Assembly (NCBI GenBank): GCA_050084985.1
Contig: JBITNC010000001.1
Location: forward strand, 139,686,001-139,750,000
Origin: Nageia nagi
Lineage: Eukaryota > Pinophyta
Length of the DNA stretch: 64,000 nucleotides
Direction: 5' to 3'
Below the pieces are notes generated by a model, which was not told the origin of the DNA, made no database searches, and was given only the letters and a program-made list of their open reading frames with translations. This document shows positions 11,299-23,290 of the stretch, in pieces (positions within the stretch are counted from its first letter, which is position 1; every line of letters starts with the position of its first letter). The position numbers and the translations under genes were made by a program.

Positions 11299-13240
11299 TG
11301 TTGAACTATGGGTGACACTGAGAGGGGGGGGTGAATCAGTGTGTTTTAAAATTTTACTTATTTAATGCAAGCAATTAAAACTCATCCACACAAATAGCAA
11401 ACCACAACATAGAATTTATATTGGAAACCTAATGCGAAAAAAAACACTCTTTAAAATGACTGTTTGGACTCCCATCCAAATCTAATCAGAAATCAATGCT
11501 CAATTTTATAGCACCAACTGAAGGACTAGCATCAACTAACCTGACTCTGTAGCACCTACTGCAAGGAACACCTATCCCCAAATTTACCAGCACCAACTAG
11601 ATGGAGACACCAATCCCCTAGAGCCAAGCACCAACTCGACTCAACAAAGATAACAAAAATATTTTTGAGATGATTCCATCAGACTCTGATAGTCTAGCTC
11701 AATTCAATCTATTGATTCTAACTCTGCAACTCTAACTCTACACATCAATATACCAAAAGAACCAACTTAAAAAAAATACCAATTAACTCCACATTCAGAT
11801 ACCCATCAAGCTCCTCTTCCAAACTCCTTTTAAGCTCAACCACCAAATCTTAAGAGATATGCTCAGTAATGCCTCTACACTCAAATCCGGTAGAATAGAA
11901 AACATTACAAATTTTTTCTTACAATGCTCAATAATACAAACTATCACCTACACTTCTTTGCTAATAGTCCATATGTATGCTCTTACACAAAATAATCCAT
12001 GACTCCTCCTTTTCTCCTTGCCACAAATGCCTTCTTATGTAAAACTATAAAAAAAAGAAAAAAAACCTTCACATACCCACCAAGAACACTCAATACACTC
12101 TTTTTCACTCTAATATTGCATAATAAACTTTTCAACCACTTTTTATTTTAACTATAAGTATTCTACATGAATTTTTTTGGTTGTGAATGGGAGTTACAAC
12201 TTGGTTTGCCCATTCATGAAGTGCCATATCACAAATAAGACAAAACAACCTTTTGTCAAACACTTGCCATGCATCCTTTCTATTTGATTTTTCACTCTTG
12301 GGACTTTCGTTAAACACTTGCCACCAATCCTCTGAAATTTATTAAAAACCAACTTATACCTTAGCACTTTCCAACTCATGCATATTGTCAAACACTTCCT
12401 AATCCAAAACTGAAAAAATAGAAGAATAGGCTAAATTAGCATTTTGTGGCTACTGTAACTTTTGTACCATTCTACGAAAAAGACTACATCTTGAAGGAAA
12501 AATGTTCACAATTATACCAACTATCATTGTGTTAAATTTCACCATCTATCTCTTCTTAGACTAATTTATATACCTCCAACAAAGTGGCCTTCGACGCTAT
12601 TTTTATAGAAATTTTGTCAAACACGACATCCAAAGTTTGTGCATATTCAAGCTTCTCATACTTACAGGCATTTTTGGAAAAATATCAATAGGAAAAAATT
12701 GTTTCTTTTACATCCCTAAAGGTGTGAGATTCAATAGAATTCAAATCCAATCAATAAAAATCTCAATTTTGCATTTTTCTTGCTGATTTTGGCGAGAACT
12801 ATCAAAAACTGGAAAAAGTGAAAAATTAGCTTTTTGCAACTTCCACCATTTCTTCCTCAAGAATCTGTTTAGTCTAAAGTAAAAACATTTTGGTTCTTTG
12901 TACATCAGACTACAACTAAAAAATTATTTCAAGTTATAAATCCTCATGGATTTATATATATACCTTCTACAAAATGCCATTTGATGCAGATTTTACAACT
13001 GTCAAACTATATGCAAAAATTCCCAACTAAGCTTCAACAAAGCAACTAAGTGGTCCAAACTCTGAACTAACACCACCACTTCATTTCTTAATATCAAGCA
13101 ATGCTCCAAACTCTTTTTTGAACTTTCTAACATAATCTAATAGGAGCGCACCAAGCAAACACTGATCTAAAGTGGAGTGTACCAAGTCCAAGTGAATATG
13201 TTGACAACAATGACAACACAACTAAACCTCACAAATAACA
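11299..13240 (-). repeat. Copia-1 3' LTR
   Basis: This LTR is 1942 bp, bounded by TG...CA, and paired with 18807-20732. A TATA-like stretch TATATATAAATCC on the minus strand near 12950-12965 lies about 280 nt into the LTR and is conserved in the other LTR (20443-20454). Open frames inside it (12132-12391) are not genes. Confidence 0.95.
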
Positions 13241-13241
13241 A

Positions 13242-13254
13242 TCTCTCCCTTTGG
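13242..13254 (-). other. Copia-1 polypurine tract
   Basis: Minus-strand CCAAAGGGAGAGA abuts the 3' LTR. It is the RNase H-resistant primer site for plus-strand DNA synthesis. Confidence 0.85.
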
Positions 13255-13479
13255 AATTATTGGCAACATACGAACCTTTTGCTGCACATTACTATCCTCT
13301 TGTAACTTTTCTCCCCCTTTGACAACAATGACAAAGGGTGTCCACACACTCCTCCTGAAGCCATGCACATAGTTCTCAGACAAAAATTAATACATATAAT
13401 AGTAAATACAAATAGGAGCAAAGAGATATAACACAACAAGAATGCTCCCCCTGAGAATGTGCATCCAACCACTAGTCAA

Positions 13480-14141
13480 TGCTTAGGAAGTGCGATCACT
13501 CCTAATTTCTCATGTAGGTACACAAAGATGTCTTTGGGTAGCGGTTTGGTGAAGATATCAGCCACCTACTCTATGGTTGGAACATATTCCAGCTTAACTT
13601 CTCCTTCTGCAACTTTTTCTTTTAGAAAGTGATATCTTATCACTATGTGCTTTCTCCTACAATGCATCATAGGATTTTTTGAAATATTGATTGCACTAGT
13701 ATTGTCACACCTAAGTGTAATGGGATCACTAACCTGAATCTCCAAATCTTTTAGCATTTGTTTCATCCATAGGACCTATGTGCAACATGATGCGGCTACC
13801 ATATACTCTACCTCTATGGTGGATAATGACATTAAATCTTGTTTCTTGCTATGCCAACTCACAAGATTATCTCCCAAGAAAAATGCACCTCCATTGGTAC
13901 TCTTCCTATCATCACATCCTGCCCAATCTGCATCAGAATATGCAACCAAGGTGAAATCTTCACCTTTGGGATATCAAAGTCCATACTCCATGGTACCTTG
14001 TAGGTATCTAAAAATCCTCTTTACTGCTAACACATGTGTGGCCTTTGGTGCTGCTTGATATCGTGCCACCAAACATACTGCCTATAAAATATCTGGTCTA
14101 GTAGCTGTAAGATACAAAAGACTACCAATCATAGATCGATA
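13480..14141 (-). pseudogene. Copia-1 RNase H and C-terminus of Pol
   Basis: The minus strand continues from RT through YRSMIGSLLYLTATRPDI, the RNase H catalytic region [24 protein letters not shown] and LRCDNTSAINI, then the copia end signature VADIFTKPLP before the polypurine tract. Stops interrupt it (for example before ISKNPM and at TIE-stop-VADIF). It would degrade the RNA strand during reverse transcription. Catalytic Asp and Glu positions are still readable. Confidence 0.9.
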
Positions 14142-14970
14142 CTAAGTTTGATCAACTGATGGTGTTTGATCATCCTTACTCAGTTTACAACCTATCATCA
14201 TGGGAGTGCTCACAGGTTTGCAATCCTCCATTTTGAACTTCTTCAACATCTCTTTAACATACTTATTTTGCGAGATAAAAATGCCATTCTTCATTTGATT
14301 AACTTGCAAACTAAGAAAAAATGAAAGCTCACCTATCATAGACATCTCAAATTCTATTTGCATTTTATCTGCAAATACCTTACACATCTCATCTCTGCTA
14401 CCCCCAAAAATGATATCATCCACATAAACAACAACAACTAATTGAGTCTCTTTTTTAGTTCTTATGTAGAGATTATTATCAACCATACCTTTCCTGAAGC
14501 CTTGTTGTATGAGATACGTATCAAGCTTAGAATACCAAGCTTGAGGTGCTTGTTTAAGTCCATACAAAGCTTTATGCAACTTGCAAACTAGATCTGGATT
14601 TGATCCCAGCTAAAAACCATCTGGTTTCTCAATGTAGACTTCTTCTTCAAGTTTACCATTTAAAAATGCTGATTTTACATCCATTTGGTATACCTTGAAG
14701 TTTTTGTACACTGCAAGTGCCAGAAATATTCTGATTGCCTCCATTCTTGCCACTGGTGCAAAAGTCTCCACAAAATCAATACCTTCAACTTGTGCATAGC
14801 CCTTACACACTAATCGTGCTTTATTTTTGACAACCTTACCATCTTCATTTAACTTGTTCCTAAAGACCCATTTGGTGCCAATCATGTTCTTGTTCTTTGG
14901 TCTTAGAACTAGCTCCCAAGTTTTATTCTTTTCAATTTGATCAAGTTCTTCATTCATGGCCTTGATCCAA
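14142..14970 (-). pseudogene. Copia-1 reverse transcriptase
   Basis: Two blocks separated by one stop make up the RVT_2 domain. The first (14957-14610) contains [34 protein letters not shown] and [10 protein letters not shown]. The second (14579-14142) contains LYGLKQAPQAWY, the catalytic VYVDDIIFG, and SQNKYVKEML. The joining stop is TAG where related elements have Gln (CAG), a C-to-T change. YVDD is intact. There are no frameshifts in about 270 codons, which fits the modest LTR divergence. Confidence 0.95.
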
Positions 14971-15029
14971 CCTTCATCTTTTCTTGCTTCAACAACACAC
15001 TTTGATTCAATATTGGATAGGAGAGAGTA

Positions 15030-16110
15030 TTATAGAGTTAATCTTTTCCTTGTTTGAACCCTTGCACTTACATCACCAATAACTTGCTCCTTTGGATGAT
15101 CTTTCTTCCAGTTATAGCTCGGTGTGTGTCTGCATTCTTCTATCTTTGAATAACTCATAGAGCCATCATTATGAGTGTTGCTCATAGTTGTGCTCTTATT
15201 TCTAGGTGTCGTGCAGGTAATCATAGAACCATTTCCACCACTGCTGCTCAAATTATTACTTTGTACTGGAACTACTGGATTACTTTGACTTGCCCCTAAA
15301 TTATCTTCATAGATTGGGTAGTTCTCATCATCTTCATCCTTTGATGTGGTCATATTCTCATCAAATTTAACATCTGCACTCTCAACAATCTTTCTCAACC
15401 TCTTGTTGTAGCACTTGTAAGCTTTGCTATGAATAGAGTAACCAAGAAAAACTCCTTCATCAGCCCTATCTTCAAATTTGCCAAGTCCTTCCTTGGTATT
15501 CTTTATGTAGCATTTGCTACCAAACACTCTGAAATGTTTTGCAGTAGCCCTTTTTCCAAACCATAGCTCATATGGTGTCTTGTTCTCATGTATTCATAGC
15601 ATATACCTATTCTGAATGTATATAGATGTGTGCACTACTTCCTTCCAATACCTATCTGCTACTCTACTTTCGATCAACATGGTTCGTTCCATCTCTTGCA
15701 TGGTTCTATTCTTCCTCTCAACAACTCCATTTTGTTGAGGGGTTCATGCTGCTAAAAATTGTCTCCTAATGCCATGCTCATCACAAAAATCAGTGAAGTT
15801 TTCATCAATAAACTTACCTCCTCAGTCTGATCTGAGAACCTTGATTCTTTTACCCATCTGAGTCTCAATCATCTTTGTGAATGCTTTAAACATGTCAAAA
15901 GCTTTAGATTTCTTCTTTAAGAAATAAACCCATGTCATTCATGAGTATTCATCTATAAACAACATAAAATACTTATCTCCATTTGTGCTTTGTGTCCTCA
16001 TGGGTCTACATAAATCTATATGGATAAGTTCTAATGGCTTACTTGTATGATGCTCCTTCATTTTGAAATGTGCACGTGCTTGCTTCCCTTTCTGACATGA
16101 ATTATAGATG
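15030..16110 (-). pseudogene. Copia-1 integrase
   Basis: The minus strand reads the rve core: LELIHIDLCRPM (first catalytic Asp), FIDEYS-stop-MTWVYF, KVLRSD-stop-GGKF (second Asp), and TPQQNGVVERKNRTMQE (catalytic Glu), then FRVFGSKCYIKN and LGYSIHSKAYKCYN at the C-terminus. It inserts the cDNA into the genome. The stops in SYS-stop-MTW and RSD-stop-GGKF are TGA where Arg (CGA) is usual, another C-to-T pattern. All three catalytic residues remain. The stretch after residue 60 of the terminal block is a low-complexity Ser/Asn/Thr spacer before RT. Confidence 0.92.
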
Positions 16111-16640
16111 CTATTTTATGGTTTGCTAATTTTAGGAATGTCTCTTACTACATCCTTTGAACTAATCTTTACAAGATTATCAAAGTTGATGTGACCAAGT
16201 CTTTGGTGCCATAGCCAATTCTCTTCAACCTATCCCATCATACATATTCTATCTGTATCATTCTCAAGTGTGTATAGATTTCCAGATGTTCTTGATCCAA
16301 TTGCAACTATTCTGCCATTCTTTGCTTTTCGAACCTCGCATCCTTGTTTCTTAAAAATTACTTCATGCCCTATATCATAGATCTGACTTACACTGAGTAA
16401 TTTATGTTTCAGCCCTTCCACATACAACACAACCTCAAATTGTATCTTATTATCACTGATACTCATTATGCCTCTGCCAATAATCTGAGCTCCATCATTA
16501 TTACCAAACTTTACAGATCCTCCATCATAGTCCTAAATTTTAGTGAATTTATGTTTGTCACCTATCATGTGACTTGAGCACCCACTATCTAAGATCCATG
16601 GTGTTAGTTTCTTTTGAGCTTTCAATGTTGTCTGCACAAT
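16111..16640 (-). pseudogene. Copia-1 protease and GAG-pre-integrase region
   Basis: The aspartic protease site DSGCSSHMIGDKHKF lies near 16575 on the minus strand. It is followed by VKFGN, IIGRG, VLYVEGLKHKLLSVSQI, and then WLWHQRLGHINFDNL, the zinc-binding GAG-pre-integrase motif. The protease would cut the Gag-Pol polyprotein. The active-site Asp-Ser-Gly is intact. Stops occur before DYDGGS and VEENWL. Confidence 0.9.
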
Positions 16641-16796
16641 CAAAGATGTTGTTTCCTCTTCTTTGAGAGCTTCTCTTTCTTTCCATATATGTTTTGATAC
16701 TATTTTGGGCTTCTCTTTGTCATTTATCTTTTGAACTTCAGGTTCTTCTTTTTTTGGTACTTCTCTGTTCTATCATGTTTTAGGTTGCTAAAATGT

Positions 16797-17760
16797 TTAT
16801 CCTTGAAAATGATTAGCACCATAGCCACTTCTACAATTTCTGGCTATATGTCCATAGTTATGATAATTGTAGCATTCAATTTCATATTCCATCAATGGTG
16901 CAAATGCATTCCTACTAGCAAAATTTCTTGGTCCTACATTATATTTGCATTCAGCTATTTTGTGACCAAAACCATTACATTTAAAATAGTAACCATAAAA
17001 CAAAATAATTGAACCTAGGCTATGGGTTTTGCCATGATGTTTGAGGTGTGAGAAACCTCCTTCTCCTTTGATGTGGCACATAAGTGAAATCTTCATCATG
17101 ATTGGACCTTTCATTTCTTGGCACATCAATTTGATTTATGTATTGAGCTCTACCTCCATCCATTGGTTTTCTTTCCTCAGCTCTTGAAGTGTTTGGTGTA
17201 GCTTCCTTTACTTCTACCTTTGGTACTTATGGTGTTTCTACTTTTTCGAATCCAAGCCCAAACTTAATGTGTGGAACTTTGTTCTAATCTAATTTTGAGG
17301 CTTTCGATGTCTCACCTTCTGTGAATCCAAGATTAAACTTGATGTTTAGAATCCTCTGATTATCTATCAACTCATTCAACTTTATCATTCCTCTTTCAAG
17401 TTTGTGATATGTTTTGATTTTCTTATTTTTCTCTTCTAATTCATAATTTAGCATTGCTAGCATAGCTTCCAACTCACTACAATACTCAACTTTGACACAA
17501 AGTTGAGCTTCAAGATTTTAGTGATTTTGTAGCACTCCTCTACTCAAACTTTTAGATCTACCACTATTTTCTCTACTTGCATGAGATTCTTTGATGTTTT
17601 CTTGTGGCTTTTTCTTTCTGAATGTACTTCTTTTAAAGCTGCTACTAGCTCTACTTCTAGGTCAACTACGCCTTCACCTTCTTCTTGATTTTCTTCTTCA
17701 CTTACCTCAAGGTCAATTTTTTGCTCATTTTCTTCTATTGCCATAAAGAGTGCTTCTTTT
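16797..17760 (-). pseudogene. Copia-1 Gag C-terminal coiled coil and zinc knuckles
   Basis: The segment starts with the SIRE-like acidic entry MAIEENEQKIDLEVSEEENQ, followed by a heptad-like, Glu/Lys/Leu-rich region (ELEAMLAMLNYELEEKNKKI). Two CCHC zinc knuckles near 16.83-17.0 kb are each damaged: one has Tyr for its first Cys (YFKCNGFGHKIAEC), the other Tyr for its second Cys (CYNYHNYGHIARNC). Both changes are G-to-A on the coding strand. Several stops break the frame. Confidence 0.8.
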
Positions 17761-17879
17761 GCTTCTAATTCTGATTCAGTTTCAGAACTATCATCTGATG
17801 AACTTGAATGTTTTGAGATGAAACTTTTTCTTCTATAATTATTTTCTTTATACTATGATTTTTTCTTCCAATCACACTT

Positions 17880-18743
17880 TTATCTATGGGAATCCTTTTC
17901 TTCCTTATTTTTATCACCATATGGGCATTTTATTGCAAAATTTCCAATGCCTTCACAATTGAAGCATTTTAAAGGTAATTTACCTTTGTACTTCCCTCTG
18001 CTACCTTTCTTCAACTTTCTGACAAAATTTACTGCTAATGCATTTGAATCTTCATCATTGCTTGATTCACACTATGTCTTTGATTTTTGTCTGGCTTTGA
18101 ATGCTGCTTCTTTATCTAACAGCTTCTCTTTTGCTATTCTCATCTCATAAGCTGTTAATAACCCATGAAGTTCATCCATTGAAAAAGTATTCATATCCTT
18201 GGCTTCTTCAATAGTAGAAACTTTAGAATTATACTTGTTAGGAAGAGAACATAATACCTTTTTCACAACGATAGAGTCTTCTACCTTCTCTCCAAAGCCC
18301 TGTATGGCATTTACTATCTCACTCACCCTATGCATGTACTCCTCAATTGATTCATCTCTATTCATCTTGAGTCCTTCAAACTTTGCTCTATGAGTTTGAA
18401 GCTTGGCCTCTTTTATTTTCACATCACCTTCATGGATGCTCTTCAATTTATCCCAAATTTCCTTGGTTGATGTGCATATCATAACCTTAGTCATTTCATT
18501 GTCCACTAATCCGCACATTAAAGCATTTTGTGCTTTGGAGTCATTTTCAAATTCCTTCTTTTCCTCTGAAGTTGTTAATGCCATTGTAGGTGGGGTGTAA
18601 CCATTCACCACTGTTGTCCATACATCATATCCAAGAGACTTCAAATAAATTTGCATCCTCACTTTCCAATACTGATAATTTATTCCATTGAACAATAGTG
18701 CTCTATTTGATGCAAATTCTTTACTATTACTGTTGCTTGCCAT
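17880..18743 (-). pseudogene. Copia-1 Gag capsid region
   Basis: ATG at 18743 is about 50 nt inside the primer-binding site, and the frame stays open for 223 codons. Residues 10-45 carry the retrotransposon Gag (UBN2) signature LLFNGINYQYWKVRMQIYL. Later come IWDKLKSIHEG, LKMNRDESIEEYMHRVSEI and a Lys-rich end. After a stop, a zinc knuckle CFNCEGIGNFAIKC appears near 17950 with Asn in place of its His. The protein would form the particle that packages the RNA. Confidence 0.93.
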
Positions 18744-18793
18744 AGTGTCACTTCCAAGATCTCCCTAGCTGATTTAACTAATATAGGAACTTT

Positions 18794-18804
18794 CTTTGAT
18801 ACCA
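18794..18804 (-). other. Copia-1 primer binding site (initiator tRNA-Met)
   Basis: Minus-strand TGGTATCAAAG lies 2 nt inside the 5' LTR. It matches the common plant PBS TGGTATCAGAG, complementary to initiator methionyl-tRNA, at 10 of 11 bases. Confidence 0.9.
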
Positions 18805-18806
18805 AT

Positions 18807-20732
18807 TGTTGAACTATGGGTGACACTAAGAGGGGGGGTGAATCAGTGTGTTTTAAAATTTTACTTATTTAATGCAAGCAATTAAAACTCATCCACACAA
18901 ATAGCAAATCATAACATAAAATTTATAGTAGAAACCCAATGTAGGAAAAACCACTCTTCAAAATGACTGCTTGGACTCCCATCCAAATCTAGTCAAAAAT
19001 CAATGCTCAATTTTACAATACCAACTGAAGGACCAGCACCAACTGACCTGACTCTGTAGCACCTACTGCAAGGAACACCTATCCCCAAATTTACCAGCAT
19101 CAACTAGATAGAGACACCAATCCCCTAGAGCCAAGCACCAACTTGACTCAACAAAGATAATAAAAATATTTTTGGGATGATTCCACAAGACTCTAATAGT
19201 CTAGCTCAATTTAATCTGTTGATTCTAACTCTGCAACTCTAACTCTACACATCAATATACCAAAAGAACCAACTTAAAAAAAATACCAATTAACTCCACA
19301 TTCAGATACCCATTAAGCTCCTCTTCCAAACTCCTTCTAAGCTCAACCACCGAATCTTAAGAGATATGCTCAGTAATGCCTCTACACTCAAATCTGGTAG
19401 AATAGAAAACATTACAAATTTTCTCTTACAATGCTCAATAATACAAAATATCACCTACACTTCTTTGCTAACAGTCCATATGTATGCTCTTACACAAAAT
19501 AATCCATGACTCCTTTTCTCCTTGCCACAAATGCCTTCTTATGTAAAACTATAAAAAAAAAACCTTCACATACCCACCAAGAACACTCAATACACTTTTT
19601 TCACTCTAATATTGCATAATAAACTTTCCAACCACTTTTTATTTTAAATATAAGTATTCTACATGAATTTTTTTGGTTGTGAATGGGAGTTACAACTTGG
19701 TTTGTCCATTCATGAAGTGCCACATCACAAATAAGACAAAACAACCTTTTGTCAAACACTTACCATGCATCCTTTCTATTTGATTTTTTACTTTTGGGAC
19801 TTTCATCAAACACTTGCCACTAATCCTTTGAAATGCATTAAAAACCAACTTATACCTTAGCACTTTCCAGCTCATGCATATTGTCAAACACTTCTCAATC
19901 CAAAATTGAAAAAATATAAGAATAGGCTAAATTAGCATTTTGCGGCTGCTGTAACTTTTGTATCGTTCCATGAAAAAGATTGCATCTTGAAGGAAAAATG
20001 TGCATAGTTATACCAACTATCATCATGTTAAATTCCACTATCTATCTCTTCTTATACTGATTTCTATACCTCCAACAAAGTGGCCTTCAATGCTATTTTT
20101 ACAAACATTTTGTCAAACACTTGACATCCAAAGTTTGTGCACATTCAAGTTTTTCATACTTAGAGGCATTTTTGGAAAAATATCAATAAGAAAAAATTAT
20201 TTCTTTTACATCCCTAAAGGTGTGAGATTCGACAAAATTCAAATCCAATCAATAAAAATCTCAATTTTGTATTTTCCTTGATTTTGGACTTTGTCAAAAA
20301 TTGAAAAAAGTGAAAAATTAGCTTTTTGCAACTTCCACCATTTCTTCCTCAAGAATTAGTTTAGTCTGAAGTAAAAATATTTTGGTTCTTCGTACATCAG
20401 ACTACAACTAAAAAATTATTTCAAGTTATAAATCCTCATGGATTTATATATATACCTTCTACAAAATGCAATCTGATGCAGATTTTACAACTGTCAAACT
20501 ATATGCAAAAATTCCCAACTAAGCTCCAACAAAGCAACTGAGTGGTCCAAACTCTAAACTAACACCACAATTTCATTTCTTAATGTCAAGCAATGCTCCA
20601 AACTCTTTTTTTAACTTTCTAACACAATCTAATAGGAGCGCACCAAGCAAACACTAATCTAAGGTGGAGTGTACCAAGTCCAAGTGAGTATGTTGACAAC
20701 AATGACAACACAACTGAACCTCACAAATAACA
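18807..20732 (-). repeat. Copia-1 5' LTR
   Basis: This LTR is 1926 bp and bounded by TG...CA. It is collinear with 11299-13240. The same TATA-like element is at 20443-20454 (minus strand), making this the likely former promoter of the element. Confidence 0.95.
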
Positions 20733-20737
20733 AAGGT

Positions 20738-21735
20738 ATATATGAAAAACTAATTTTAGGAATGAGTTTATCATTTCAAACATATTTCCAAATTTTACCT
20801 TTCTCTTGTTGAGAGGATCCTTGGAGAAGATTTGAAGTATCTTTTACATTAAAGATTACATTTTTTGATATTGTCCATTGGTGAAGTTCTTTATCATTTG
20901 AGCCTTTAATATCCTTTCCCTTTAAAACCTTTCTAACTTCTTCCAATTGCTCTTCAATATTATTTTCCCCTACTTTCTTGATATTCTAATGATTTTTCTC
21001 CTCTTTCCAATAGTTTGCTACTCTAGCTCCTTGATTCTTAATTGCATATTCTGCTACCTTTCTTAGGTTATCATAGTTCATTTGTTGTTCTCTCAACCAA
21101 GTATCCTCCTAAAAATAAGTGTTCTTCCCATTTCCAATTCTCCATTTAATAAACCTATTTAAATTCCCTTGGAGTTGTTTTAATCCATTCCAAAAAGGAG
21201 ATCTTATGGGAATATTCTCAATCTTAAGAAAGTTGTTATTCTTCTGAAGATATTTTTCTTTAAAATTGCTTATGTAATCCTTATCATTTTCACTAAGCAA
21301 TCTCCAAACCATCTTCCCTCTTAAAGCTACACTCAATCATTTAGTCCCCTGTACTTTTTTCACAGCAAATTTTTTCCCATGCCACTTAGAAAAATTTCTT
21401 TTTTTCCTAGGTTCCACTCCATAGGAAGTCCCTACAAAGATTACCAATTTTCCATGCTACTTGCAATGGAATTTTGAATACTAGGGCATAGTAAGTTAGC
21501 ATGCTTTTTAGAGTATGTTTAATCAAACAAAGTTTGCCCACATAGTTTAAAGTATTGTTCTTCCATCCCATCAATTTTTGTTTTATTCTATCTATCACAT
21601 TTTTCTAATAGATGGATTTTATTCTTCCAATAAACAATGGCATTACTATGTAGCTCATAGGAATATTATCAAGTTAGAACCCAAAGATATTTGATCATCT
21701 TTTCTTTCTCCTCATAGCTGAATTAAGTTGGCATT
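20738..21735 (-). pseudogene. LINE reverse transcriptase C-terminal part
   Basis: Reading from 21735 down on the minus strand gives DNIPMSYIVMPLFIGRIKSI, then IDRIKQKLMGWKNNTLNYVG, LCLIKHTLKSM, YALVFKIP and DFLWSG, the thumb and connection of plant L1-type RTs. After a frameshift come VALRGKMVWRLLSENDKD and FWNGLKQLQGNL, then a region ending LIPKISFFIYL exactly at the Copia-1 boundary. The reading resumes as AHNKLLTWDKLL at 11298. The endonuclease and the RT active-site region are missing, so it is a 5'-truncated copy or was deleted beyond 21.74 kb. Confidence 0.9.
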
Positions 21736-23290
21736 CTAGTAAATAATTAACTTTAGGAAAATTATTTAAAATTATTTAAATAATTTCAAATAAAATAGAA
21801 TTAATTGATGATATTATAATAATTTCATAAGGATTTAATGTAACAAACATGAAAGATAAGTAATACTTCATATGTTATTTTTATTAAAATTCATTTCATT
21901 TCATCTACTTTAATGATACTTTCATAAAATATTATAAATTGTATAGATTTTCAAATGTACATTTTAATTATTTTTAAATTATTATGGTAAAGTACAATAC
22001 ATAATAAAAATTTATAATTAAGCGTAACAATTTACAATGCAATTGATCTTAATGTGTTTAACAAGTTTCTTTTATGCATAATGTTCAATTATAATGTAAT
22101 TGATCTTAATGTTTTTAGAATCATAACTAATGAATATTATATACTAGAATATTTTTTAATGCATACCATAGTTTGAATTTTCAACCTTCTTGTAGTTCAA
22201 AGGAGACTAAATAGGAAGTTGTAACTAGTGCATCATTTTAATCCTAATAAGAACTATAAATTTTTAATTTAATAATTTATAATTTTTTATTTAAAATTTA
22301 TTTTAATATATAAAAATAATTAAATCATTAAAAAATTAATAAATTTTTAAAAATAAATAAATAGAATAACAAAAAAATAAGCTTGATACAGTCATGAATG
22401 TGAACTTAGATTGAACCTTAGAACTTTAACTATGGAATTTATGCTTTAATATTAAGCACAAAAGTAGGAAATCAAGGGCTCTATTATCCTCCTTTTTAAT
22501 AAGGAGATTCTCCATTAGCAACAAACATCTCTAGTTATGTAAGGGATTTGTGCAAATTTTCTCATCAATAACCCTCACTTAAATAAATACTCATTAACAC
22601 ATATTAACTCAAGTGAAATAATTATTTATATTTACAACTTAGTTAAAAAAGCTTTGCCAAGTTGTTAAGTTTAGAATTCAAATCAATAACATGCCTTATC
22701 TCTTGGTCACCTCACACTTGAATCTATTTTACTTTCATTCATTTTTGTATCCTAAAGATTTTATCTGAGTGTTATTAATAACTTGCATTAGATTCAATCT
22801 ACCTTCACAAACATTACTGAATTCACTAGTTAATGCTTACAAAAGGAAAATATATCTTAAAGAAAAATAAATTATTATTTTATAGCAAATCCTAATCATT
22901 TGTTTCACCAAGCAAAATATCATAAGAAAATAAAACTCAATGATAATGAAATAAGGATTTCTTTCATTTAATTGCTTTTCCTTGTATAAAATTTATAGTT
23001 AGAGCTTTGGTAGAGAGATCTCTATCGATCTACCTTTATCTACACTATAGAATGAAATGAATTCTATTATGACTTTTATAATGCTTGTATGTCATTACAT
23101 TGTCCAAAAACCCTAATTACTATGAAACCCTAATTATCTCTACAATCATAGTTACATTTTGTAAACTCTAGTTACCTTAAAAAATGATACTCAAAATTTG
23201 ATTAGCTCCTTGTGAAGAAGGATTGAAAATTAGCAAAGTACTTTTCTAAAGGTTACATTAGTTTAATACCATTAAATAAAAACTAACTAG
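21736..23290. other. Very AT-rich DNA, nothing recognised
   Basis: Poly-A/T-rich sequence with no domain, element ends or structured repeat that I can identify. Confidence 0.5.

Larger units (their letters stand above)
11299..20732 (-). mobile_element. Copia-1: full-length Ty1/copia retrotransposon, SIRE-like
   Basis: A complete 9434-bp element in minus orientation. The LTRs are about 1.93 kb, starting TGTTGAACTATGG and ending AAATAACA on the plus strand. It has a PBS complementary to initiator tRNA-Met, a polypurine tract, and in order gag, protease, integrase, RT and RNase H, which is the copia order. The long Gag with a glutamate-rich coiled coil and several zinc knuckles, the long LTRs and the RT boxes suggest the SIRE/Maximus lineage. 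The LTRs differ only by scattered substitutions and small indels, so it is younger than most neighbours, yet every domain contains stops. It sits in a LINE. Confidence 0.95.

Noticed and set aside
12132-12391. Two overlapping open frames of 61 and 65 codons on the minus strand
   Set aside because: They lie in the Copia-1 LTR, and one recurs in the other LTR (19690-19887) simply because the LTRs are copies. No domain.
13780-14058. 92-codon plus-strand open frame
   Set aside because: Antisense of the copia RNase H, whose minus-strand motifs are unambiguous.
18199-18600. Plus-strand open frames of 64-65 codons
   Set aside because: Antisense shadows of the Copia-1 Gag.
20000-20281. 93-codon plus-strand frame
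   Set aside because: Inside the 5' LTR of Copia-1; the equivalent frame is not conserved in the other LTR.
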